Assembly: GCF_900109095.1 (NCBI RefSeq)
Contig: NZ_FNYZ01000001.1
Location: forward strand, 558,001-622,000
DNA length: 64,000 nt
Direction: 5' to 3'
From: Sphingobium sp. AP50
GTDB taxonomy: Bacteria > Pseudomonadota > Alphaproteobacteria > Sphingomonadales > Sphingomonadaceae
Shown here: positions 41,503 through 50,305 of the stretch, in pieces
Position numbering within the stretch: position 1 is the first letter of the stretch
Layout of the letters: every line of letters starts with the position of its first letter
The notes under the pieces: model-generated
Database searches by the model: none
The model's input: only the letters and a program-made list of their open reading frames with translations
What the model was told of the DNA's origin: nothing
Translations under genes and position numbers: made by a program

Positions 41503-42453
41503 TCAAAACTGATCGGCGATATCCATCAGGCCGAGCAGCTTTTTCGGTGCGATCTGGCGCCAGCTGGAGCGGAGGCGGTCGGCGATATGGTCCCAGTCGG
41601 TGTCGCCCAGGTCGAGGCGGATGCCGACCCAGTCGGTGCCGAAATAGGCCGGGCGGTAATAGCGTTCGGGGTCGGCCTCCATCAGGGTTGCCTGTTCTTC
41701 CGGCGCGGTGGTTTTCACCAGCACGGCGATGATGCCGTCGCCATGATGGTCGCGGGTGAAATAAGCGAACTTCTTGCCCTTCACGATGCCGAAACAGGGC
41801 ATGCCGTGCGAGACGATCTCGTCGGCCTGCGGCAAAGCGAGGGCGGCTTCGCGGACCTTGTTCAGCAGCCAGTCGGGTTGCCGTTCGCGGGTGACGAAAT
41901 CGGCCAGCGTGCGGGAATAAAGCTGATGCTCGGCGATCAGGATGCGGGCGGCGAGGCTGTCTTCGGTGTCGCCGGGCAGGATCGCGACGGGCGTCTGGCC
42001 CAGCACCGGGCCGTCATCCAGTTCGGCCGTGACGATATGGACCGAGCAGCCGGCATGGCTGTCGCCCGCGTCGATGGCGCGCTGGTGGGTGTCGAGGCCC
42101 TTATATTTGGGGAGCAGGCTGGGGTGGATGTTGAGCATTCGACCTTCCCAGCCCGACACGAATTCGGGCGAGAGCAGGCGCATATAGCCGGCGAGCGCGA
42201 CATAATGGGCACCGGCCTCGCGCAGTTGCGCGTCGATGATCTGGTCGAACTCGGCGCGCTTGAGGCCCTTGTGGCTCTGGCCGAAGGTCGCGATGCCTTC
42301 TGCGGCGGCAAGGGCGAGGCCCGGCGCTTCGGGGTCGTTGGCGGCGACCAGCACGATCTCATAGGGGCAGTCGTCGGCCTTGGCCGCATAGAGCAAAGCC
42401 GCCATGTTCGAGCCACGGCCGGAAATCAGGACGCCGACTTTTGCTTTGGCCAT
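41503..42453 (-). CDS. purN: PurN glycinamide formyltransferase fused to a YjbR-like domain
   Basis: Encodes 316 aa, against about 210 for PurN alone. Residues 1-190 are formyltetrahydrofolate-dependent GAR transformylase: 'VGVLISGRGSNM', catalytic Asn108 and His110 in 'MLNIHPSLLPKYKG' and Asp146/147. It carries out the third step of purine synthesis. Residues about 195-310 match the MmcQ/YjbR family ('MPCFGIVKGKKFAYF', 'YYRPAYFGTDWVGIRL', 'SWRQIAPKKLL'), a small DNA-binding-like fold. The fusion is a single continuous frame. It lies downstream of purM in the same direction, separated by a repeat. Confidence 0.93.
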   Translation of the reverse strand: MAKAKVGVLISGRGSNMAALLYAAKADDCPYEIVLVAANDPEAPGLALAAAEGIATFGQSHKGLKRAEFDQIIDAQLREAGAHYVALAGYMRLLSPEFVSGWEGRMLNIHPSLLPKYKGLDTHQRAIDAGDSHAGCSVHIVTAELDDGPVLGQTPVAILPGDTEDSLAARILIAEHQLYSRTLADFVTRERQPDWLLNKVREAALALPQADEIVSHGMPCFGIVKGKKFAYFTRDHHGDGIIAVLVKTTAPEEQATLMEADPERYYRPAYFGTDWVGIRLDLGDTDWDHIADRLRSSWRQIAPKKLLGLMDIADQF

Positions 42454-42462
42454 TTCAAAACT

Positions 42463-42541
42463 CCGTTCGGGCTGAGCCTGTCGAAGCCCTGCTCTTTCTA
42501 TAAAGAGAAGTACGGCCCTTCGACAGGCTCAGGGCGAACGG
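42463..42541. repeat. Palindromic repeat, CCGTTCG...CGAACGG family (copy 2), between purM and purN
   Basis: It begins CCGTTCGGGCTGAGCCTG and ends CAGGCTCAGGGCGAACGG, so the outer arms are near-perfect inverted copies. A second small dyad (CTCTTT / AAAGAG) lies in the middle. It sits inside the purM-purN operon and could uncouple their expression. Confidence 0.8.
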
Positions 42542-42555
42542 AAAATTTTGATTGC

Positions 42556-43650
42556 TTAACCCAGATGCGTGGCGGACCAGTCGGCCTTGGCGCTCCAGGT
42601 CTCGGCGCTGCCCTTGACGGTGCAACCCTTTTCGCCTTCTTCCACCGCGCCGATACGGAACACGGTTTCGCCCGCATCCTCCAGCGATTTCGTCACGGCG
42701 GCGACATGGGCTTCGTCCACAGCCAGCACCATGCCGACGCCGCAGTTGAAGGTGCGGGCCATTTCCTGCGGCTCGATATTGCCCTGCGCCTGGAGGAAGG
42801 CCATCAGGCGCGGCTGTTCCCACGCATCGGCATCGACCGTGGCATGGGCGCCGTCGGGCAGGACGCGGGGGATATTTTCCAGCAGGCCGCCGCCGGTGAT
42901 ATGGGCCAGCGCATTGATCATGCCGGCGCGGACCAGCGGCAGCAGGCTCTTCACGTAAATCTTCGTGGGGGCCATCAGCGCGTCGATCAGCAGCACTTCA
43001 TTGTCGAAGATCGCCGGACGGTCGAGCTTCCAGCCCTTGTCGGTGGCGAGGCGGCGGACCAGCGAGAAGCCGTTCGAATGCACGCCCGAGGAGGCGAGGC
43101 CGATCAGCACGTCGCCGGCCTTCACCCGGTTGCCGGTCAGTGCCTTGCTGCGTTCCACCGCGCCCACGCAGAAGCCGGCCAGGTCATAGTCGCCATCGCT
43201 GTACATGCCGGGCATTTCGGCGGTTTCGCCACCGATCAGCGCGCAGCCGGCCATGCGGCAGCCCTCGGCAATCCCGGCGATGACTCGCTCGGCCACGCCC
43301 GACTCCAGCTTGCCGGTGGCATAATAGTCGAGGAAGAAGAGCGGCTCTGCGCCCTGCACGATCAGGTCGTTGGCGCACATGGCGACCAGGTCGATGCCCA
43401 CGCCGTCATGGCGGTCATGGTCGATCGCCAGCTTCAGCTTGGTGCCGACGCCATCATTGGCCGCGACCAGCAACGGGTCGTCATAGCCCGCGGCCTTGAG
43501 GTCGAAAAAGCCGCCAAAACCGCCCAGTTCAGCGTCGGCGCCGGGGCGGCGGGTGGCCTTGGCCAGCGGGGCGATGGCACGGACAAGGGCGTTGCCGGCG
43601 GCGATGTCGACGCCAGCCTTGGCGTAGCTGTAGGATTCGTTGTCGCTCAT
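42556..43650 (-). CDS. purM: Phosphoribosylformylglycinamidine cyclo-ligase
   Basis: Encodes 364 aa, the AIR synthetase of purine biosynthesis. Characteristic segments are '[16 protein letters not shown]', '[13 protein letters not shown]', '[26 protein letters not shown]', '[11 protein letters not shown]' and '[16 protein letters not shown]'. These are the ATP-binding and active-site motifs of PurM. It is complete, starts at a single good ATG and is transcribed toward purN. Together they supply consecutive parts of the pathway. Confidence 0.96.
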   Translation of the reverse strand: MSDNESYSYAKAGVDIAAGNALVRAIAPLAKATRRPGADAELGGFGGFFDLKAAGYDDPLLVAANDGVGTKLKLAIDHDRHDGVGIDLVAMCANDLIVQGAEPLFFLDYYATGKLESGVAERVIAGIAEGCRMAGCALIGGETAEMPGMYSDGDYDLAGFCVGAVERSKALTGNRVKAGDVLIGLASSGVHSNGFSLVRRLATDKGWKLDRPAIFDNEVLLIDALMAPTKIYVKSLLPLVRAGMINALAHITGGGLLENIPRVLPDGAHATVDADAWEQPRLMAFLQAQGNIEPQEMARTFNCGVGMVLAVDEAHVAAVTKSLEDAGETVFRIGAVEEGEKGCTVKGSAETWSAKADWSATHLG

Positions 43651-43807
43651 GAGGCTGCGCTCTACGGTCGAAACGGTCGAATGTCGAGTTTCGCGCCGCC
43701 CTAACCCATATCTCCGTTCTTCCTCGTCCAGGAACCCATGGCTTCACCATCGACGTGGAAATCGAAGAATAGCCTAACTGCCTAAGACGAGGGCGAACGG
43801 AGGCAGT

Positions 43808-45043
43808 TTAGTGTGTTGATGGAACGCCCGTCTGATCCACGATTCGCGCTGTCGCCATGTCGGCGGTGACATTGCCGACGGTACGGAAGATATCAGGCAC
43901 GGTTTCGACCGCCAGCAAGAGCGGCAGCGCCTCCACCGGGACGCCCATGGCCAGGCAGATGGGGCCGGTGGTGGTGAAGAAGGTGATCTGGCTGGGCAGG
44001 CCTACCGCCGCCAGACTGACGATGGCGGCGACCAGTACCCCCATGATCAGTTGCGTCGGGCCAAGCACCACGCCGTTCATCGCCGCCACATAGAGGGCGA
44101 CGCCCAGATTGGCGGGTGGGCTGGTGATCCGGAATAGCGAGATGGCGAGCGGCAGCACGATGCTGCGGGTCGTCTCCCGCACGATCAGCGGCCCGTCGCA
44201 TGCCTGAATCATCGCGGGCAGCGAGGCGATGGAGCTCTGGGTCGAGAAGGCGATGGCCTGTGCGGGGATGGCGGCGCGGATGAAGCGGCCTGGCGCGATT
44301 CGCCCCGCGATCATCACCAGCGGATAGACCAGCAACGTCACTATGACGCAGATCAGCACGATAAAGCCGATATAATGGAGCAGCGCGCCCGCCGTTGCGA
44401 GGCCGGAGCGCGCGCCCGCGACCAGCGCCAGCGCGAACACGCCCAACGGCGCCAGCCACAAGACCCAGCCGACCAAGACCAGCAGGGCGTCCGCCAGCGC
44501 CTGAAAAAAATCCGTCAGCATCGCGCGCCGTTCCTGCGCGATGCGCGTGACGGCAAAGCCGAAGATCAGCGCGAACAGGACGACGGCAACCACCTGTCCC
44601 TCACTCGCAGATTTCAGCGGGTTCACCGGAATGAAGCCCAGCAGCCATTCGGCCGACGGGCGCACGTCGGGCACTTCCGCGATCGGGCCAGAGCCCGCCA
44701 GCGCGCCGACGGCGCCCGTTGGAACGGGCCAGAAATGCAGCATCAGCGGGCCGACCAGCGCCGCGACGGTGGCGGACGCGACCAGCAGGATCGCGAAGAG
44801 TGCGATCGCGCGGCCGGCCATGCCATTGGTCCGCGCGGTCGTGGCCGCCTGCGTGATGCCGGTGACGAGCAGGGCGAAGATCAGCGGGATCAGCGGCATC
44901 TGAAGCCCGCCCAGCCAGGCCTTGCCGATCGGTTGCGCCACCGCGACGACATCGGCCTCCCATGCCCCGCCCGCTTCGGCCAGGGCGATGCCGCAGCCCA
45001 GCCCCAGCACAAGGGCGATCAGGATACGGACGGTCAGGGACAT
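43808..45043 (-). CDS. Dicarboxylate/amino acid:cation symporter (GltP/DctA family)
   Basis: Encodes 411 aa with about eight hydrophobic helices and two re-entrant loops. The serine-rich loop appears as 'AFSTQSSIASLPAM', followed by the cation/substrate segment 'NLGVALYVAAMNGVVLG' (usual NMDGT replaced by AAMNG). Loss of the canonical NMDGT suggests altered cation coupling or substrate. It would import C4-dicarboxylates, Glu/Asp or related solutes. It is monocistronic. Confidence 0.88.
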   Translation of the reverse strand: MSLTVRILIALVLGLGCGIALAEAGGAWEADVVAVAQPIGKAWLGGLQMPLIPLIFALLVTGITQAATTARTNGMAGRAIALFAILLVASATVAALVGPLMLHFWPVPTGAVGALAGSGPIAEVPDVRPSAEWLLGFIPVNPLKSASEGQVVAVVLFALIFGFAVTRIAQERRAMLTDFFQALADALLVLVGWVLWLAPLGVFALALVAGARSGLATAGALLHYIGFIVLICVIVTLLVYPLVMIAGRIAPGRFIRAAIPAQAIAFSTQSSIASLPAMIQACDGPLIVRETTRSIVLPLAISLFRITSPPANLGVALYVAAMNGVVLGPTQLIMGVLVAAIVSLAAVGLPSQITFFTTTGPICLAMGVPVEALPLLLAVETVPDIFRTVGNVTADMATARIVDQTGVPSTH

Positions 45044-45169
45044 GCGGCGAACTTTCCTCTGTGGCGTGCCTGAAGGGCAACGGGTCGCGGCAGGCTATCC
45101 GCTATCCCCCTTGATGGAACAGCGAAAATTATCGGTCAGCATGGGCGTAGACGATTTTAGGCTGAAAAC

Positions 45170-45213
45170 GCACAAAGGCCCGACACTCCCTGGGGAGCGT
45201 CGGGCCTTTGTGC
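45170..45213 (-). terminator. Terminator of the DUF4136 lipoprotein gene
   Basis: GCACAAAGGCCCGAC (45170-45184) pairs perfectly with GTCGGGCCTTTGTGC (45199-45213), with extra CTCCC/GGAG pairing inside. On the minus strand it follows the lipoprotein stop by 19 nt and is followed by GTTTTC. Confidence 0.8.
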
Positions 45214-45232
45214 ATTCGGCTTGAGTCTGACC

Positions 45233-45889
45233 TCAGCCCTTCTTTTCGGGCGGCAGCGTCACCTTCACGCTTTCACCGCTCTGGCCGGGGAAGTTGGTGA
45301 ACATCACGTCGATCAGGTTCGGCACCAGATAGGTCAGTTTGTTCGACAGCGACTGCGCGCTCGCCTTGCCTTCGAACAGGCGGCGATTGTCGGCTGCACG
45401 ATCGATCTTCATGCTGAGATCGCTGGTGTAGACGGTGTAGCTCGACACGTCGTTATAGCCCGCGCCGCCGAACAGCCAGGGGTCATAGAAGCCATAGCCC
45501 CAGGGACGACCCCAGCGACCGCCAAAGCCGCCGCCCCACGGGCCACCCCATCCGCCATAACCACCGCCAAAGCCGGTCGAGCGGACCTTTTCGCGACCAT
45601 TGTCGACATCATAGGCGACGCGCACGATCAGGTCGGCACGGGCCGGGTCGCTCGCGGCGACATAACCGGTCTGCGCCAGGCGCTGCCCGACCATGTCGGC
45701 ATAATGAGCGAATTCGAGGCCACCGGCGAGCTTGGGATCGTCGGCGACGACGGTATAGCTTTGGCCTGCGGGCGCGGGCAATTGCTGGAAACGAGCGACA
45801 TCGGCCTTGAAGCCAGTGGTGCAGCCCGACAATGCCACCAGCGCCAGGGCAGGCGCTGCGAACAGACCGATCTTGTTGAAACGAGCCAT
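45233..45889 (-). CDS. DUF4136 lipoprotein with Gly/Trp-rich loop
   Basis: Encodes 218 aa. The signal ends in a lipobox (LSGC), so the mature protein is lipid-anchored in the periplasm or outer membrane. The DUF4136 domain includes 'RADLIVRVAYDVDNGRE'. A 35-residue segment rich in Gly, Trp and Arg (around 115-150, with repeats of GGWGGPWGGG type) interrupts it as a long loop. Function is unknown. It has its own terminator and no operon partners. Confidence 0.82.
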   Translation of the reverse strand: MARFNKIGLFAAPALALVALSGCTTGFKADVARFQQLPAPAGQSYTVVADDPKLAGGLEFAHYADMVGQRLAQTGYVAASDPARADLIVRVAYDVDNGREKVRSTGFGGGYGGWGGPWGGGFGGRWGRPWGYGFYDPWLFGGAGYNDVSSYTVYTSDLSMKIDRAADNRRLFEGKASAQSLSNKLTYLVPNLIDVMFTNFPGQSGESVKVTLPPEKKG

Positions 45890-46051
45890 GTTTTTACGTC
45901 CTGTGTCAGGCAAAGCGCCTGAGTCCTTATTAGCGCCCTGAGATAGCAGAACGCAACTGAACATCGTTTGAACGCACGAACCCATCGAACGGGCGCAGAA
46001 CCATGTTCTCGCAGATACGACGACGCAGGGACGTCTATTCCGTAGTCCGAC

Positions 46052-46081
46052 AAAAAAAGGGCCATCCTTTCGAACGGCCCT
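46052..46081 (-). terminator. Intrinsic terminator of trpS
   Basis: On the minus strand AGGGCC, a 12-nt loop and GGCCCT are followed by a run of seven T residues (plus-strand A-run at 46052-46058). It starts about 46 nt after the trpS stop. Confidence 0.85.
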
Positions 46082-46126
46082 GTTGCCTTCATGCATCAGT
46101 GTGGGTCATCGCATCAGGCCCCCGTG

Positions 46127-47131
46127 TCAGCGCATCAGACCCATGGCGTCATAAGCGGCGCGCAGCGCCGGCTCGGCCGCCGCTTTTGCCTTGGCCGCGC
46201 CCTTGTCCAGAATCGCGTCGAGCGCTGCGTCGTCGGTGCGCAGCTCCAGGAACCGCTCGCGAATCGGACGCAGCGTTTCGACCAGCACTTCGCCCAGCGC
46301 TGGCTTGAACGCGCCAAAGCCCTTGCCGGCAAATTCTGCGCAGACCGCGTCGGTCGTCCGCCCGGTCAGTGTGGCGAGGATGCCGACCAGATTGGTCGCT
46401 TCCGGTCGTCCGACCAGGCCCTCGGCCGTTTCGGGCAGCATTTCCTGATCGCTCTTGGCCTTCTTCACCTTGGCCATGATCGCATCGTCATCGTCGGTCA
46501 GGTTGATGCGGCTCATGTCGCTGGGGTCGGACTTGGACATTTTGGCCGTACCATCGCGCAGCGACATGATCCGCGCCGATTCCTTGGGGATGATCGGGGC
46601 GGGCAGGGTGAACAGGTCGACGCCGAAGTCGGTGTTGAACTTGGCCGCAATGTCGCGGCACAGTTCCAGATGCTGCTTCTGGTCCTCGCCTACCGGCACA
46701 TGGGTCGCGTTATAGAGCAGGATGTCGGCGGCTTGCAGCACCGGATAGACGAACAGGCCGATCGACGCGCCTTCGCGGTCCTTGCCCACCTTGTCCTTGA
46801 ACTGGGTCATGCGGTTGAGCCAGCCGATCCGCGCCGTGCCGTTCAGCAACCAGCACAGTTCCGCATGGGCAGGGACGCGAGCCTGATTGAACAGCACGCT
46901 GCGGTCCGGGTCGATCCCGGCGGCGACCAGAGCGGCGGCCATGTCGCGCACGTTACGGATGCGCTGCTCGCGCCCCTCATGCACGGTGATGCTGTGCATG
47001 TCGGCGAGGAAGAAGAAGCACTGACTCTGATCGTCCATCTCATCCTGCATGCGTACCCAGTTGCGGATCGCGCCGAGGTAGTTGCCAAGGTGCAGATTGC
47101 CGGTGGGCTGGATGCCGGAGAGGACGCGCAT
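46127..47131 (-). CDS. trpS: Tryptophanyl-tRNA synthetase
   Basis: Encodes 334 aa, a class I synthetase for Trp. HIGH appears as HLGN at 14-17 ('SGIQPTGNLHLGNYLGAI') and KMSKS at 197-201 ('DGTAKMSKSDPSD'). The Trp-pocket segment 'VLQAADILLY' is normal. It is transcribed from the murJ side, with an 17-nt gap after murJ, and ends in a strong terminator. murJ-trpS is therefore likely one operon. Confidence 0.97.
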   Translation of the reverse strand: MRVLSGIQPTGNLHLGNYLGAIRNWVRMQDEMDDQSQCFFFLADMHSITVHEGREQRIRNVRDMAAALVAAGIDPDRSVLFNQARVPAHAELCWLLNGTARIGWLNRMTQFKDKVGKDREGASIGLFVYPVLQAADILLYNATHVPVGEDQKQHLELCRDIAAKFNTDFGVDLFTLPAPIIPKESARIMSLRDGTAKMSKSDPSDMSRINLTDDDDAIMAKVKKAKSDQEMLPETAEGLVGRPEATNLVGILATLTGRTTDAVCAEFAGKGFGAFKPALGEVLVETLRPIRERFLELRTDDAALDAILDKGAAKAKAAAEPALRAAYDAMGLMR

Positions 47132-47148
47132 TATACTTCTCTTCTTCT

Positions 47149-48738
47149 TCAGGTTGCACTTTTGCGGCGCATCAGCGCCTTGATGTCGGACAGCCGATAG
47201 GCCCCGGTGACGACGGATGCCAGCCCGTAAAGCACTATGCCCGCGCCGACCAGCAGGCTGAGCGCCACATAGCGTTGCGCCATCGCGCCTGTCAGCCAGG
47301 GATCAAACAGGCCTTTGCCCGCCCAAAGCGCCCCGCCCATGACCATGGCGGCGGTCGCCAGCCGTGGCAGGCGGCGCTTGAGTTGCGCGTCCATCACGAA
47401 ATGGCCACGCGCCACCAGCGTCGTGTAGAGCATCATCACATTGACGCTGGAGGAAAGGGCCGTCGCCAGTGGCGGGCCGACATGGCCGATGCCCAACGGC
47501 GCCAGCGCGGGGATCAGCAGCAGATTGCCCACGATGTTGATCCCGATCGACAGCATCGCATAGCGCACCGGCGTCTTCGTGTCGCCCCGCGCATAATAGC
47601 CGGGCGTCAGCACCTTCACGAGCACATAGCTGGGCAGGCCGATCGAAAAGGCGGACAGCGCCCAGCCGCAGGCCTGCGCATCCTGCGCGGTAAAGCGGCC
47701 ATATTGAAACAGGCCGCGCACGATCGGTTCGGCCACGGTCAGGAAGGCGACGGTGGCGGGCAGGGTCAGGAACAGCGCCAGTTCGATACCGCGATTCTGC
47801 GTCTCCATCGCCTCCGCCTCCTGCCCCTTGGACAGCATGCGCGAAATGGTGGGGAGGAGGATGGTGCCAAGGCCAATGCCGATCAGGCCCAGCGGCAGCT
47901 GATTCAAGCGATCCGCATAATAGATATAGGTGATGGAACCGGAGGCCAGCAGCCAGCCCGACAGAGCGGTGGAGATCAGCAGGTTGATCTGCGACGCGCC
48001 CGCACCGGCGGCAGCGGGCAGGATCTTGCGCAGCAGTTCGCGCACGTCGTTATCAAGGCGGGGGCGTTTCAGCTTCATCGACACGCCCGCCCGCTTGCAG
48101 GCCCAGATCAGCCACAGCAGTTGCAGTGCGCCGCCGATCGTCACCGACATCGCCTGTACCCGCGCCGTTTCATATTCGTCGGCGCCGTGGAAGAACCACA
48201 GGCCCGCGATCATCGCGACGTTGAGCAGGATCGGGGCGGCGGCATTGACCCAGAATTTGTCGAGCGAATTGAGGATTCCGCCCAGTAGCGAGGCAAGGCT
48301 GATCAGCGCCAGATAGGGGATGGTGATGCGCGACAGGGTGACGGCGAAGGCAAATTGCTCCGCCGTCGGATTCTGCCGCGAAAAACCGCCCGACAGCGCC
48401 CAGGTGATCGGCCAGGCGGCGGCGATCAGAACGGCGGTGAAGAGGATCAGCACCGGCAGCAGCACCGCCAGCGCCCGCTCGGCAAAATCATAACCGGCGG
48501 GCAGGCCGCCGTCTCCGGCCGCCTTCTTGTTGAACAGCGGGATGAAGGCGGCGGAAAAGGCGCCTTCTGCAAAGAGCGCGCGGAACATGTTCGGCAGCCG
48601 GAAGGCGACGCCGTTGAAGGCGTCCGACGCAAAGCCCGCGCCGACATAGCGCGCCGCCAGCGAATCTCGCACCAGCGCAAGGATGCGGCTGGCGAGGGTG
48701 AGGCCGCCAACCGAGCCGAGGGCTTTGATCAGTTTCAT
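47149..48738 (-). CDS. murJ: Lipid II flippase MurJ (MviN)
   Basis: Encodes 529 aa with about 14 membrane helices of the MOP/MviN superfamily. Hallmarks are 'GGLTLASRILALVRDSLAARYVGAG', the following 'AFNGVAFRLPNMFRALFAEGAFSAAFIPLF' and 'LPLGLIGIGLGTILLPTISRML'. It exports lipid II across the inner membrane for peptidoglycan synthesis. The ATG at 48738 is preferred over a TTG two codons upstream. It precedes trpS. Confidence 0.95.
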   Translation of the reverse strand: MKLIKALGSVGGLTLASRILALVRDSLAARYVGAGFASDAFNGVAFRLPNMFRALFAEGAFSAAFIPLFNKKAAGDGGLPAGYDFAERALAVLLPVLILFTAVLIAAAWPITWALSGGFSRQNPTAEQFAFAVTLSRITIPYLALISLASLLGGILNSLDKFWVNAAAPILLNVAMIAGLWFFHGADEYETARVQAMSVTIGGALQLLWLIWACKRAGVSMKLKRPRLDNDVRELLRKILPAAAGAGASQINLLISTALSGWLLASGSITYIYYADRLNQLPLGLIGIGLGTILLPTISRMLSKGQEAEAMETQNRGIELALFLTLPATVAFLTVAEPIVRGLFQYGRFTAQDAQACGWALSAFSIGLPSYVLVKVLTPGYYARGDTKTPVRYAMLSIGINIVGNLLLIPALAPLGIGHVGPPLATALSSSVNVMMLYTTLVARGHFVMDAQLKRRLPRLATAAMVMGGALWAGKGLFDPWLTGAMAQRYVALSLLVGAGIVLYGLASVVTGAYRLSDIKALMRRKSAT

Positions 48739-48764
48739 GACCAAACCCTTTTAATAAGCAAAAT

Positions 48765-48937
48765 CCGTTCGTCCTGAGTAGCCACTGAGCGAAGTCGAAG
48801 TGGCGTATCGAAGGACAGTTGCACGGATGCTTCGATACGTTGGACGGGTCGGATCGTCCCCCGGACGATCCTAAAACATCCGGGGGATGTTTTACCTGTC
48901 CAATTCGGCAAGCTCAGTCCCTACTCAGCACGAACGG
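48765..48937. repeat. Palindromic repeat, CCGTTCG...CGAACGG family (copy 3), with nested element
   Basis: The outer part begins CCGTTCGTCCTGAGTAGCC and ends CTACTCAGCACGAACGG, like the copy at 35773. A 64-bp block (48840-48903) is inserted into it. The whole lies between the secB stop and the murJ start. Confidence 0.8.
48840..48903. mobile_element. Nested cloverleaf-like palindromic element, 64 bp
   Basis: The ends are TTGGAC...GTCCAA. Inside are two perfect hairpins in tandem: GGATCGTCC / GGACGATCC (48851-48871) and AAAACATCC / GGATGTTTT (48873-48893). The three stems form a three-way junction when single stranded. It interrupts the older palindromic repeat, so it probably inserted later. 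No coding capacity. Confidence 0.65.
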
Positions 48938-48951
48938 TTTTGCGTATATAA

Positions 48952-49452
48952 TCAGGCGTGGCCGGCCGGCTCGCCTGCGGTCACTTCCATCTGCTCGGCC
49001 TGCTGCAAATAGAGCGCGCCGAAATCGATCGGGTCCAGCAGCAGCGGCGGGAAGCCGCCGTCGCGAATCGCGTCGGCCAGCACGCGGCGGGCGAAGGGGA
49101 AGATCAGGCGCGGGGCTTCGGCCAGCATGAAGGGCTGGATCTGCTCTTCGGGCACGTTGCGCATGCCGAACAGCGCGGCATAGAGCAGTTCGGCGGCAAA
49201 GGCGGTGCCCTGCGGCGCCACGGCCTTCACTTCGATCTTCAGCGCGATTTCCAGCACTTCGTCACCCACGCGCTCTGCGCCGATGTTGAACTGCACGTCG
49301 ATCTGCGGCTGGTCCTGCCACTGGTAGACGGCCGGAGCGTTCGGATTTTCGAACGACAGATCCTTCACATATTGGCTGATCAGGGCGATCTGCGGCGCGG
49401 TGTCGGCGCCATTGCCGATGTTGGTGGTGATGTGATCCGCTTCGTCGGCCAT
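48952..49452 (-). CDS. secB: Protein-export chaperone SecB
   Basis: Encodes 166 aa. Characteristic segments are 'QYVKDLSFENPNAP', 'VGDEVLEIALKIEVKA' and 'EAPRLIFPFARRVLADAIRDGGFPPLLLDPIDF'. SecB binds unfolded precursors and hands them to SecA. It is divergent from the Tim44-like gene, an arrangement usual in sphingomonads. The acidic C-terminus ends shortly after the helical tail. Confidence 0.96.
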   Translation of the reverse strand: MADEADHITTNIGNGADTAPQIALISQYVKDLSFENPNAPAVYQWQDQPQIDVQFNIGAERVGDEVLEIALKIEVKAVAPQGTAFAAELLYAALFGMRNVPEEQIQPFMLAEAPRLIFPFARRVLADAIRDGGFPPLLLDPIDFGALYLQQAEQMEVTAGEPAGHA

Positions 49453-49644
49453 GCTCTTCCTTGACTTTCCTTGCTGATCCGGCGGCGATCAGGCCCCGGA
49501 TATCTCGATCAGCGCGCTTAGCAGGGCGCGCAGGGTGGAGCAATGGCGGCGCAGGCGGGGTAAGGGCAAGCCTCTATTTGAAACTGCGCGCAAACATGCC
49601 TATGTTGGCCGGAACCTTGTCCCACGAAAAGGGTATAGCCTTCC

Positions 49645-50298
49645 GTGTATGTGATCGTAATCCTCGCCATGATTGCCGGTTTTCTGGCGCTTCGGCTCTA
49701 TTCTGTCCTTGGCAAGCGCACGGGGCATGAGCAGGAGCCCGCGCTGCGTCCGGCCGAGGAGCGGGCCAAGGTAACGGTGCTTCAGCCCGCCCCTGTCGGG
49801 CAGAATAGCGGCGATTCGGTGCGGCTGGCGGAAGGGCTGATCGCGCCGGGCGCGGAAACCGGCGTGCGCGCGCTGATCGCCGCCGATCGCAATTTCGACG
49901 TGCCGCAGTTCGTGGATGGCGCCAAGAGCGCCTATAAGATGGTGCTGGAGGCCTTCTGGCGCGGCGATCGCGAAGAATTGGCCTGGCTGTGCGACGCTGA
50001 TGTGCTGGGTTCCTTCGAAGAAGCGATCGCGGCCCGTGAAGCTGATGGCCATGTCCTCGACAATCGCCTGGTGCGCATCGAAAAGGCGCAGATTATCGAA
50101 GCCTCGATGAACGGCCGCATCGCCGAAGTGGCCCTGCGGTTCGAAGCGGATATTTCCGCCGTCACCCGCGACAAGGATGGCATGGTGATCGCCGGATCGC
50201 TGACCGATGCCGTCGGCACCAAGGATATCTGGACGTTCAGCCGCGACATTCGCAGCGCGGACCCCAATTGGAAGCTCAGCGAAACCGACGAAGTTTGA
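49645..50298 (+). CDS. Tim44-like (TimA) membrane-associated protein
   Basis: Encodes 217 aa from a GTG start. One N-terminal membrane segment ('VIVILAMIAGFLALRLYSVLG') precedes a flexible region and a C-terminal Tim44-like domain (about 85-215: 'FVDGAKSAYKMVLEAFWRGDREELAWLCD' through 'DIWTFSRDIRSADPNWKLSET'). Alphaproteobacterial TimA is the relative of mitochondrial Tim44 and sits at the inner membrane. Neighbours secB and mltA fit an envelope and export locus. A second GTG two codons on is an alternative start. Confidence 0.88.
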   Translation: MYVIVILAMIAGFLALRLYSVLGKRTGHEQEPALRPAEERAKVTVLQPAPVGQNSGDSVRLAEGLIAPGAETGVRALIAADRNFDVPQFVDGAKSAYKMVLEAFWRGDREELAWLCDADVLGSFEEAIAAREADGHVLDNRLVRIEKAQIIEASMNGRIAEVALRFEADISAVTRDKDGMVIAGSLTDAVGTKDIWTFSRDIRSADPNWKLSETDEV

Positions 50299-50305
50299 TC
50301 GCGGC

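Noticed and set aside
41587..43704. Plus-strand open frame of 705 codons across purN and purM
   Set aside because: It runs through two genuine minus-strand genes and a palindromic repeat.
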